Source: Siderastrea siderea (taxonomy: Eukaryota > Cnidaria > Anthozoa > Scleractinia > Rhizangiidae). From it: DNA of 64,000 nucleotides. Shown one piece after another: positions 33,557-44,034 of the stretch. The stretch's first letter is position 1; the number at the start of each line of letters is the position of its first letter. A program made the translations under genes and the position numbers. The notes beneath the pieces are model-generated. The model made no database searches and was not told the DNA's origin. It worked only from the letters and a program-made list of their open reading frames with translations. The DNA is taken from assembly GCA_964030785.1 (NCBI GenBank), contig OZ034968.1:35357186-35421185 (forward strand), in the 5' to 3' direction.

Positions 33557-36340
33557 TAGAAAGAGCTAAATTTTATGGTTTATAAGTCTTGCAGATGACT
33601 GTAATAAAATACGATTCATCGTAGACTGTCATTACACGTCACGCAGTCAGAAATATTTTCAAATTGACATAGCGCATTTGGTTTTTAGTGTATCGGGGCA
33701 TGAGTTCGCTCATTCATTTATGTTCAACAGCACTTATACCTTAATATACCCCACTTTAAAATGTCGAAAGGTGTGTAGAGTAAAAGCAATTGACATTACT
33801 TTATTTTTTATCACTAATGGTTGGAAAACTGCGATTTGTCACCCGCGGGGTGTGTTGAATACTCAGTCACGTCCGATCTACAGAAACATTTATTACTGTA
33901 GTCAGTTTGATATTCACTCACATTCAGTTCCACATAACCATAAGAATTCTGTTATTTTTCCCTATGAACTCACTGGATCGTCCATAGTCACATTATTCTG
34001 ATATGAGGTATAAATAAAAAACTGCATGGTCTCGCTCGTCGGTTGAGAGCTGTGCGAAACATCGAGTGTCCGAATGTCGCTTTTGTGACCCGAAGAATAA
34101 AACATTTTTTAAATCAACACTGCTCCAATAGTTCCCTGATAAATTTCATAGCTCCGTAAGAAAATCTCTATCCATTCTACCGAAGGATGACTTGGATGAA
34201 GGCAGATTTCCACAGCCTTCAAATGCCGACACAAAACTTTGGGTTTCGTGGTCCACGAAACCTCCGTTTAGGCGCGCATTGCATTGTGGTCGACAGAGAG
34301 TCCTTAAACATTCCAACAAGTCACCCTCATTTGAAAGTCATCATCACTTTCTTTCTTTTTTTTTTAAAGTTTCAGATTTGGCGTTTTTGGTGTGTGGCTG
34401 GAATGCTGAAGGGTGGCCATACCTGGATTCAAATCAGACTAAATCATCTTACTTTAATTTGCAATATTTCTCTGACGTACTGAAATTCTGCAAATGAAGT
34501 CAACGGTCCAGATTGATCTTGCCTTCCTCTTTCTGCCTAATTGGTTCATAGTGGATTTTGATAAGTAGGAATTAACAGATAATTGCCTTACCTTTATGTT
34601 TTGTGGACATAAAATATCTCTAAACTGAGTCGTTCTCAGGCAAATGACAGCTGTAGGAAAAAAGAAAACAAGGTGAGTATGTTGTTGACGTTTTCACTGT
34701 CACAGCAATATTAAACATTTCAGTTCTAACTGCTCCATCTTCAAAAAGAGACTGAAGGAGCATTATAATACGTGCTTAATTGCACGTATGGTAAGCTATG
34801 TTACCCCAGAGACGTCAGGAAGCGAATTCTAAATGATTCTGGAATAATTTGTAGAGTATATTTCATACTTCGTCTAGTATTAAACAATATATAGTGTAAC
34901 TTAGTGTCATGTTATGCGCCGGGGTGAATGGTCTTACTGTAACATTGCAGCGAGAGCCAATCAAAATCGAATGCAATTATCAACTGAATAATGATAAATC
35001 AACACAAAACATTTTCAAAGTTTCGAATTCAATATTTCGTGAAACACACTGATCGTTGATAGGCTTTAACTGGGAAATCAAATCAGCTGTCAAATCTTTA
35101 AGTTGTAGTCTGTTCTTTCGTTACAACTGTTAAATATGCAAACATGCGTCTTCTGCGTCTTTAACTACTTTAACTTCGAAGATTTCCTTCGGACAAAACC
35201 AAACGTCCAAACAAATCAAGCATCCAAACTAAAATGTCCGAACTTTTAACACAGACTTTCAGCACCTAGGAGTATGAAAACATTGAACAAAATATCAATA
35301 AAACGACTGAAATTACAAATTCATGTCTGAATCTTCCACGCCACTTATGACCATCCCATTTGTAATCTAAACTGTGAAATCTTTTTCGCTTGAATGGCTT
35401 ACTGACAATGAAGTTAGTAAGTTACCTGGGTGTTTATTTAATATGTACGGTCAAACAGCTGTTAAACTGGTCAACAATAAACCCATCCCTGGCTACATCA
35501 CTGAATTTTCGTGCCCGTGTGTCTGTTTGTGGACGCGGATACGACGCGACTCACGCGAACAGTTGCGTGCAATACGACTGGGTTTATATCACTAGTCGAC
35601 TAGTTTCATGATCATTTCGTCAGCGACGTCTACACATCAATGTTAACTAATTGGCAGTGAAAAAAGTATGTTGTTATTATAAATAAGCGAAATGTGCGTT
35701 ATGGTGTAATATAAACTACACAAACATACCGATACTCTCCAGTCTTTTCATTCAATACATAAACAGAGAGCGAGTTGCTCGTCCCACTGAAACTCTGCCT
35801 AAGCTTTGTCCACTCAAGTTAGGAATCAGTGAAAGTGATTTCCTCATCGAAGGACTAATTTGAATTTCTTATCCTTTTAAACTGAATTTTAGCCGACGGA
35901 ACGAACAACGCGACGCAACATCAGCTACCAGGCCTGATCAGCTACCAAACCCAATGCAGGTAATGTGTAATCTGAGGTGAGTTTCAAGTCACGAGATTTC
36001 GTAGAAGCCCAATAACCTTGAAACTTATATGACGTATAAGTGACAAGTAACAAAACGGACAAGGGCCCCTTGATTTGCGTGAAAAACGATATTGTTTAAT
36101 GACTGAAAGGAAAACACAGGGACGTGCACAAAAAGCATGAGATGTGAGAAAAAAGTAAGAAGGGATCTAACGCATTCTCAGTTGGAAGATAGGCGCAGAC
36201 GAGTCATATTTGACCGTAATGCTGGCTAAATTCATCGCGCAAATCGACCTTGTTGATTCAAAAGAATGAACGTGACTGAACAAGGCGTCATGCCATCTTG
36301 TTAAGCGTTTGTCGAAATTCTATCCGCAAGACGAACGGCA
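33557..36340. other. Intergenic stretch upstream of the HEPN/TRIM-NHL gene
   Basis: No gene was supported. It should include the promoter of the minus-strand gene, but no clear TATA was identified. About 34267-34300 on the plus strand resembles the gene's own 5' coding region. The short frames at 35374-35611 have no recognised domain. Confidence 0.4.
34267..34300 (+). pseudogene. Inverted short relic of the HEPN gene 5' coding region
   Basis: GCGCGCATTGCATTGTGGTC followed by GACAGAGAGTC matches the minus strand of 33435-33405, which encodes (AHC)MAVDRES, at about 27 of 31 bases. The translation here is IVVDRESL. The homology does not clearly extend to either side. Confidence 0.35.
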
Positions 36341-36344
36341 TACA

Positions 36345-36500
36345 GCAATTACAGTGGAATTCCGATTTTTCGAACCTCCAAGGGAAATGGAAATTGGTTC
36401 GAAAAATCGGAAGTTCGAAAAATCGAAGGTGGCATCGAATCACACCTGTTTTACCGTGGTATTGTTTTATAAGATCCAAGAAGGTAGACAACAACGGTAT
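36345..36500. mobile_element. pogo/Tigger-like MITE fragment
   Basis: ACAGTGGAATTCCGATTTTTCG followed by repeated TTCGAAAAATCG motifs, characteristic of pogo-type MITEs with CAGTGGAA ends. The right end is degraded. Confidence 0.55.
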
Positions 36501-36888
36501 ATCGCTCTTGTTAAGGTGTGAACCATCTTTATTTACCAACAAAACTTGCATTTAAAACAAAACGAAAATTTAAAATTTCGGCAGAACAACAACCAGTACT
36601 GTACTGATACATGTGTCTGTAATTTTGCACGAACTCTTGACTGCATTTCCTTCCCCTTACTGTATCAGAAAAAAAGTACCCTGTACTCCACGGTTTAAAG
36701 GAACAGCAAAATATTAATGTGCCGCGGCAAGAGCTTGAAAAATGCAACTAAACGAAGGAACTTTGATCATGTACAGTAATTCAAGACCCTCGATTGTGTA
36801 ACAACGGCGTTGTAGTTTCTTATGACATCAAGGACAGATTTGTCACTTCCTTTGTGAAAAATGCCTAAAAGGGCATATCCTAATAGCA

Positions 36889-38984
36889 GGACTGGACCCT
36901 GGACTCTGGGCTCTGGACTCTGGACTCTGGACTCTGGACTTTTCCTCCCAAAACTTTACTCCCCCCCAAAAGTTAGAAGTGTGCTAGATTTCAAACAAAC
37001 AACGTTATTCCCCCCCCACCCATCTCCCCGAAAAAACCTTTGTCTCCCCCTTAAAACTGCCCCCTGCCAAATAGTCCCCCTCCCCTCCCCCAAATAAAAA
37101 ACTACAACTACATCGGATTTCTGATTGAAAGCGATTGAACAAACACTTGTCGTCTCAATGTTCTTGCCAAATCGGCATTGAAATCACGAACGGGATCGAA
37201 CGACCCAACCTCAATCCTTAAAAAAATAGTATTTGGCGTGCGAACGTAATTGCATTACACAATAATAAGCAAAGATCGGATAAAATTGTCTATTCATCGA
37301 TGTGACGTGTGCAAGCTCTTATCAGCTGCCAGTGACAATGTTGTTTACCTAAGGTGTTACATATACTCTTGTTTTCAGTCAAGCATAAAGTATTTGTGTC
37401 CTCGAAATAAATTGCATTTTTTTAGAACGTTACTTGTTCGATGGTCATACTAAGGCTTGTTAATTGCAGCCGCTCAGAGGCTCTTTCCGCGCGCAGATAG
37501 GTTCTGTTCACCGACACGTGCAAGGCCTTGCGTACTTTTATCAACTAATCTGATAACAAGCTTTTGACGTGCGCGCGCGATGTCGGTTTTCTTTGCCTCG
37601 TTAACAAAAGATTTTTGACATTGGTGTCTCATTTGACCAAGTTTAGGTGCTGTGAAATGTTCTGAGAGCTGAGAAATGGAAAAAGGAACCCGTAGTTAAG
37701 CCCAATTGGTTACTGGAAGTAAGTATCGTTATCGCAATACATTCTAAAGCGATGTGTGTAAGACCAGTATTGCGGTAGAGCAAGTAACCGAAGTAAAATT
37801 GCTGTTTCTTTTCTTACTGAAAGGCTCGTCTGAATCCGCCGTGAAAGAGGAAAAAAATAGGCAAGTACATGTATATTGTTACGTGCGTTACACTGTCTTA
37901 GGCACATTATATGCTGTCACTTCATAAGCAATTCTTCCTAAGCACTTCATAAGCAATTCTTGCTAAACTCCCTTCATTTTCTGCTTAGGATGACCTTTTA
38001 TTGAAACGATTAGATATTTAACTCTCAAGCAGTTTAAGGTCCGGATGCAAAGTGCGCTGGGAGAAAGTGATCGGCAATATCTTTCGTTAGCGTAAAACTT
38101 TCCCAAATAAATAAATCGCCTATCGTGACATTTTTGACAGCGAGCAAATCTCGATGGAGGTACTCTCCTATAAAAATGAAAAAGAGTGCTTCTGGACAAA
38201 TTTCTAAAACACCCCTAAAAGGTACCAGAATCTCGCTTCGTAGGCGTGGCTTGCATTCATTTTAACCCCTCTACAGGCAAAGTAACAAATACATCCCATC
38301 AATTTTTTTAAGATACTTCGAAAGCTTTAACGACAGTCTTTTTTATACTTGAGCACCCTAAGCGTTACCAATCCACAAATTTACCCTCTAAGAGGTACAA
38401 CGCACACCGCGCGCGCACGTCAAAAGCTTGTTATCAGAGTAGTTGATAAAAGTACGCAAGGCCTTGCACGTGTCGGTGAATAGAACTTATCTGCGCGCGG
38501 AATGAGCCTCTGAGCGGTTGCAATTAACAAGCTTTAGTATGACCATACATCAGTGATGCGCTCGCCCCAATTTTTGCGCCGCCAAAAAGCGAGAAACTTC
38601 TCGAACGGACGGAAAGCCCTACGGAAACGCTTGCTACGCAGGCTAGTTCAATCGCTTTCAATCAGAAATCCGATGTAGTTGTGTTTTTTATTTGGGGGAG
38701 GGGATGGGGGACTTTTTGGGAGAGGGCAGGTTTAAGGGGGAGACATAAAGGTTTTTTTCGGGGAGGTGGGTGGGGGGAATAACGTTGTTTGTTTGAAATC
38801 TCGCACACTTCTAACTTGTTTACTAGAAAAAAAATCCGATTTAGTTGAAGTTTTTATTTGGGGGAAGGAATTTTTTTTTGGGGGGGAGGGAAGTTTTATG
38901 GCGGGAGATATAGAGGTTTTTTCGGGGGGGGGGGGTAAAGTTTTGGGAGGAAAAGTCCAGAGTCCAGAGTCCAGGGTCCAGTCC
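36889..38984. mobile_element. Large foldback element with GGACTCT-repeat ends
   Basis: Ends GGACTGGACCCTGGACTCT and its complement carry a 7-bp (GGACTCT)n tandem repeat. Inverted arms of about 700 bp follow in the same order: TTTTCCTCCCAAAACTTTA, C- or G-runs, AACAACGTTATTCCCCCC, ACATCGGATTTCTGATTGAA, then GTTAATTGCA...CACGTGCAAGGCCTTGCG...AGCTTTTGACGTGCGCGCG. The unique centre (about 37600-38395) has no recognised gene. The right arm carries a partial internal duplication at about 38830-38940. Confidence 0.8.
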
Positions 38985-39059
38985 AGCTGTTAAAAATAAG
39001 TGAAAACACCTTCTCCGGAACTTGTTAATTGCATTCAGGTATGTATGTGGCTTAAACCA

Positions 39060-39480
39060 GTTTTTGATGGTTCCTGAGTTTTCAGAGTTCGAGAAATCGA
39101 ATGTTAATGTTTGAAAGGAAGAAAGAGTTGGTGCGAAATATCGGGAGTTTCGAAAAATCGAACATTCAAAAAATCGGGGTAAAATTACAGTGTTTGACTG
39201 AAGCAAATCCAAGGGAAACGACCTTTGGTTCGAAGAATCGGGAGTTTCGAATAATTAGACTGCGAGCAGTCTCTTTCTTCTCCTAATTTTAGCGAGGTTG
39301 GCGACTTAGCGAGTGAGCCGCGAGCTCCTCCCTCTCCCCCATTCCCCTCTCGTTTTTACCCTTATTTTGCATAATTTATTCATTTCGACTCACGCGTAGG
39401 ATCTGAGGAAAATAGGACGGCTGCTCGCAGTCTACGAATAATCGAGTATTGCAAGAAATCGGGATTCCACTGTACTGTGG
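39060..39480. mobile_element. pogo/Tigger-like MITEs, nested
   Basis: Two adjacent units rich in TTCGAAAAATCG-type motifs. The second runs from TTACAGTG (about 39187) to ATTCCACTGTA (about 39474) and is split by the element at 39256-39434. Confidence 0.6.
39256..39434. mobile_element. MITE with 8-bp target duplication
   Basis: TAGACTGCGAGCAGTC at the left mirrors GACTGCTCGCAGTCTA at the right. It is flanked by CGAATAAT at 39248-39255 and 39435-39442. An 8-bp duplication fits hAT- or P-type elements. It lies inside a pogo-like MITE and is therefore the younger of the two. Confidence 0.88.
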
Positions 39481-39859
39481 GTGTATCACACTGGACTATT
39501 AAACAGCCGACTAACAGTGAAGAAAGAGGCAGGGAATGAATTTTCAATCCCCAATAAATCGCCACACGTCGAACAAAAAAAGCCTCCTTTGTGGCAAGCG
39601 ATGTGAAAATAATACTTTCTACCAGGTCGGATTTAAAAAATTGTTAAAATCTAACCTTCGGGGTGGGGGGGGGGGGCGAATTTGTAGAGTTGAACGGTCC
39701 GGTGTCTTTCAATGTGGACCGCAACCTGTAAGGGAAAGGAAGAAGAGGTACCCTGGGAACGAGGTTGTGTGGACCGGAGGACACTGGTGACAGAAACGCT
39801 TCAGGAATTACATAATGAAGAGTTATGTACAGGATCGGAAGCGATTTTCACAGGTCAGT

Positions 39860-40260
39860 CCATTCTCGTTCCCAGAGCCTACGATCTGTTCGGTCAGCGG
39901 TGGGATCGTCAGGCTCTGGTATCACCCATTACCGGATGTCGTGAATTTTCACGACATCCGGTAGCGCATAGTCCTACTAAAGTCGTTGGTACAAGAACCC
40001 AACTTCCACTGAAGCTAGCGTGGCAGTCTCAAGGACAAACCCTTGATGCTGTTGAAGTGCATTCTGGGAAAAATTTGCCCCAGGTCATTTGTATGTCTTG
40101 TATGTCGCCTTATCGAGCGTTAGAAGCAAAGATCGAATGTGCGTAACAGGGTTTAATGAAAGAAATCTTCTTCCACCTCCAAAAGAGGTCTTGCAGTTTT
40201 TTGAAAATATTCATAATGTTCACCCAGACGAGGAAAGGAAGTTCTGTAGCAAGAAGGGCC
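39860..40260 (+). pseudogene. PIF1/Helitron-type helicase C-terminal relic
   Basis: Frame 1 has EFSRHPVAHSPTKVVGTRTQ, then LPLKLAWQ directly joined to SQGQTLDAVEVHSGK, so the expected A-x-T-x-HK part of the helicase motif is deleted. Frame 2 continues with LYVALSSVRSKDRMCVTGFN and NLLPPPKEVLQFFENI. Frameshift and deletion make it non-functional. Confidence 0.75.
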
Positions 40261-41094
40261 GTCTCCAAATGACACCATTCAATCGGTGGACTAACCTGTA
40301 CCTGTTGAATCAGATGAAGACTTTACAGAAGATGATTTTGAAGCAATTGATAAGTTTGCAAGTGCTTATTTTACAGCTGCATCTCAACCCTTGAGGACAT
40401 GATATCTTGACTAGACAACAAATCGCCGAAATAGAAAGTGGCATTAAAGTAAAAGGCTATTACTGGCGACAGAGGCCTGAATTATGATGTCATACTTCTT
40501 ATACGAATAAGCCACACATTCCCTATTATACAGGTTCACACAACGCTAACTGTTTCAAACAAACTCTTTTTGTTTACTAGATGAATCAAATTTTGTCACT
40601 GAATGCATGCTTGACCCCCTGGAATGCCGAGATTACACATTTCGTTTTATTTGTTGTTGTTGTTGCTTTGACTCGGTTCAATTTTACCATAAACCAAGGT
40701 GTGTTGCTTAATTCGCTATTTAAACGTAGCTCCGTTCCCGGGGACGGGGGAATCCAGTGACAGGACACTCAGTGACAGGTATATTAGCGACAGGAGGTCA
40801 CTAATTTGTACGCAAAAGACCCAGTAGAGTAAAACTGCACCCCCCAAAAGTCCAAAAAGTCGCTCCTCTTTGCCGCTTTTATATGTGAGTACCGCCCCCG
40901 AAGCTTCGTTATAGGCAGATGACTTCATGGCCACTTATATTACAGAGCAAAGTTTCGAATGGTTACTTAATTCCCTCGGCGCTAAAACCTGCAATTATAA
41001 TTCAAAGAATAACAGAAAGAGTGTGAAAGCACCAAAAGTTATCAAATACCTGATCAAGCTCACATCTCTGGGAAATGAAGGATATCCCGAGCAG

Positions 41095-41485
41095 TTTTAC
41101 TTCCGTGAGAAAGAGTGAGTGTATGGATACTTTTTGCAAATGTCTCAGCTAGAACTCTGCTAGAAAGGGAGAAAATCGCCGTTGAATACTGAAACAATAG
41201 AAATTGGTCAATGCCCAAAGCTGGTCCATGTGTTTCGCCGTTGGGATGAGAGAATGAGCATCTTACTTGTGCTTATGCTGTGTATCATGGACTGAAATCT
41301 GGAATTGCTAATTCACTTTTTCCCGTTACAAGACTTATCAATTTCGAATACTTTCGTTAGAAGGAGTGTGAGTACGTGGACATTTTGGAAAGTGTCACAG
41401 CTCAAGCACTTGTAGAAACGGAAAAACACTGCCTTTGAAAATTTGAATCAATAGAAATTAGTCAGTGACTGAACTCGGCCCAGTT
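41095..41485. repeat. Degenerate direct repeat pair, about 255 bp apart
   Basis: Blocks at 41100-41225 and 41355-41485 share GAG(T/A)G-GTGAGT, GTC-CAGCT, GAAACAATAGAAATT-like and CAGT(G/C)-type text. The 63-codon plus frame at 40927-41118 ends at the first block and has no known domain. Confidence 0.4.
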
Positions 41486-41804
41486 TTCCAAAACCCAGGA
41501 GTCCTTCTCAAGTTTATAAATAAAATTTCTGTAGGTGATAGCTGTGTTAAATAGAAGACCTCGCGGGAAATTTTCCAACCCCTAGCAATATTTTTTGTAG
41601 TGTTCTAACTAAACAGAAACCTGTGAAAAACGCAAGGTGAATGTTGAAAAAAAGAAATCAGTAAATCAGCAAAACTGAGACACTTTTGCAAAAACCGTCA
41701 AAGACCTGGTCTCGTTAATTAAACAATCTATTGTTTTGATATTCATAAGTCGCAAAAAAAACTAGAAAATACCATGACAGGGGTAAAAGGACTCACCATC
41801 AACC

Positions 41805-42075
41805 TAACCTTAAAGGTAGGTAAAGGTAAAGTCGCACAAGAGCCAAGGAGGCCCACACGGCCGGAGCTTATCCCGGTTTCTGTAGCATGAAGCAACTGAG
41901 AGTATTGCTACTCCACCCTGGATGGGATGCTAGTCCCTCGCAGGGTTACCCCCAGCAGTATGTCGCCGGTACCCATTTTATACACCTGGGTGGAGAGAGA
42001 CAATACTCAGTCAACGTTGTGAATCGTATAATTGGATCAGAAGCCCTTGCCATACCTGTCGACTTGAGTGATTAA
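41805..42075 (+). mobile_element. Widespread invertebrate SINE-like repeat
   Basis: GGTAAAGTCGCACAAGAGCC, CGGAGCTTATCCCGG, GGATGGGATGCTAGTCC and GGTACCCATTTTATACACCTG with GGTGGAGAGAGACA form a text I recognise from many marine-invertebrate genomes. It lies just outside the left edge of duplication copy 2. Confidence 0.6.
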
Positions 42076-43368
42076 AGTAGACATATTCTGGAACGCAGAC
42101 CAGTTTCCTATCCTAACACAGAAAGATGTCTTTTGTTCCGGTATGAAAACGATAGATTCGTGAAAATCAAATTTGGTTTATGATCGGAGAACATCACCGA
42201 GAAAGTAACACACTGGTATGGAAACTGAGGCAAGACACACCGGTTCTTTCTTCTCCGTGTCTTTAAGACCTTTTGCTTTGGCAGTTGTCAATATATTTAC
42301 GAACCAACAAACCTTATCAAACGTGAAATTTGCAAAACAAACAAACAAACAAACAACGACAAAAACAAACAGACATATATTTACTTGCCACTTTCCATTA
42401 TTCAGGTTTGATACGCGATTTTCCCGTGCCAAAAAACACTTAAGTTGTTAAAAAAAGAAAAATACCAAACTTATTCACTCTGGAAAAACTAGTCACTCAG
42501 TTCCTTCCCGGTACAGGCATAAAGTATAGCTCAGCAACACAATGAGGAAACAAGATCTATAATAAATTTCAATAAATATAAATAATTTATTTAAATTAGT
42601 TAATATACATATGTACATTTTTTGCACAAATTTACACTGTTCCAGAACGCTTAGATAACAGTTACTTCAACAGCAGCTGTGTATTCATTTTTGATTACGT
42701 ATCAATACAAGGATATTGTTTCTTTACAGGAACGTGAAACACAAAATATTTCGAAAGGGGCTACGACATGTAAAGATATTTATGCAAATTATACCAACTT
42801 GTAACATAAGAAGTATATGGAGAACAGTGAGGAAAACGTGAATGTGGAATAAAACACCAAATTAACCAACCTTTTGTTTTACCCAATAAGGCTTGTATCA
42901 GAGTGTCAGGCGAACTACCCTCTATTACAGCTATGGGCTACAACTTGAAGAATATAAAATGAAAGCAGCGTTACAAAACGAGTAAGACTAAACGTTTGAG
43001 ACCTCTGACGTTTGAGACCTCTGACGTTTTTATGCTGTTTTATATGTTTGTGAAAATGCTAAGCATTTGCATAAAAAAAAAGTCAGTGAACCACAAGGAT
43101 TTGTATCCAGCAACCCTTTTGTCATATCCGACCCGAGATGACAGTTTTATACTGCATTTACACAATTCGATTGTAAGGCAAGAACAGTTCTATTCTTGAA
43201 GAAAATGTTAAAAACTAAAAAGAACGTGGATTGAAAGGCATGCTGAGTTCACATGATTTCGGAATTTTTTTTTTTTTGAGAAATAAAAATCTTGATCAAT
43301 TGGAGGTAACGAGGTGAACTTTTGACAATGTTGCTAATTTTTACTTTTTTTTTTTGTTCCAGACTTAA

Positions 43369-43902
43369 ACGTTGATTTTCAGTCGGTACTGCGCAGGCTC
43401 AACGGTTTGTTTTGGTTTTTTGTTTTGAAAAACTACTTACGTCATGTACGACGTTATGAAATGTACCAATTCGTGACGTCTTACATAAACTGAAATTACA
43501 ATTTTTGTCTCCCGCCATCATGGATGTGAGCTTTCCTCTCGATGAAATTGAAGAAAGAGACATTGAGGTGGCCGCGCAGCCAGGACAAAATAATATCTCG
43601 GTGTGTACATGTACTAGGTTTTGTTTACGGGAAACAGGAAGAAATGCCTGCCCATGTCGTAGTGCCCAGCAGTTGCCAACCGCAAGCTTGTGCATCAACA
43701 CGGTGTGTGTTGCAGGAAGGTTCTTCCGGAAATGACGAGGTATTTAAGTCTACCTTATTTTTCCCATGTGGAAAAATTTTCGTACAGCTCCAAACATGCA
43801 CTCTATTTCATAAATTATCCAAGCTTTTTCCTTACATTCCATCATGTGAGGCTCACAAACAATTCGGGGCTGAGCCTGCGCAGTACGGACTGGAAATCAA
43901 CT
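43369..43902 (+). mobile_element. TTAA-flanked element with Cys-rich ORF, copy-2-specific
   Basis: Inverted ends (A)CGTTGATTTTCAGTC...TACTGCGCAGGCTCA and their complement are bordered by TTAA (43365-43368 and 43903-43906). Copy 1 keeps a single TTAA at the site (about 10702). Inside, ATG 43520 opens a 71-codon frame (MDVSFPLDEIEERDIEV...) with a C-x-C-x3-C-x8-C-x-C cluster like the CXC regions of transposon-encoded proteins. The element is probably non-autonomous or internally deleted, of piggyBac or Kolobok type. Confidence 0.8.
43520..43735 (+). CDS. Cys-rich N-terminal fragment of a transposon protein
   Basis: A 71-residue frame from ATG 43520 (context CATCATGG). It is acidic at the N-terminus, then has CTCTRFCLRETGRNACPC. 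It stops soon after the Cys cluster, and the rest of the element lacks a catalytic domain. The protein class is inferred from the Cys pattern and from the TTAA-flanked location. Confidence 0.4.
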   Translation: MDVSFPLDEIEERDIEVAAQPGQNNISVCTCTRFCLRETGRNACPCRSAQQLPTASLCINTVCVAGRFFRK

Positions 43903-44011
43903 TTAAGCCGGCATCACGTCAATGAGTTTAGTATGAAAATCATACCAAACCGGGTAAACACTCCCTTAGGTTGATCAGACCTGGCCAATGGCATGCGCTG
44001 TAGTTTCGTAA

Positions 44012-44017
44012 TTTATT
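44012..44017 (-). terminator. CEP290 poly(A) signal AATAAA
   Basis: On the minus strand AATAAA occurs about 18 bases after the CEP290 TAG. It is conserved in the duplicate at 10789-10794. The short distance to the stop would give a very short 3' UTR, so a more distal signal may also be used. Confidence 0.45.
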
Positions 44018-44034
44018 TTTTCTGTCCGATTTGT

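Noticed and set aside
40927..41118. 63-codon plus-strand frame followed by GTGAGT as a first exon
   Set aside because: The donor-like site belongs to a locally repeated block and no continuing exon was found.
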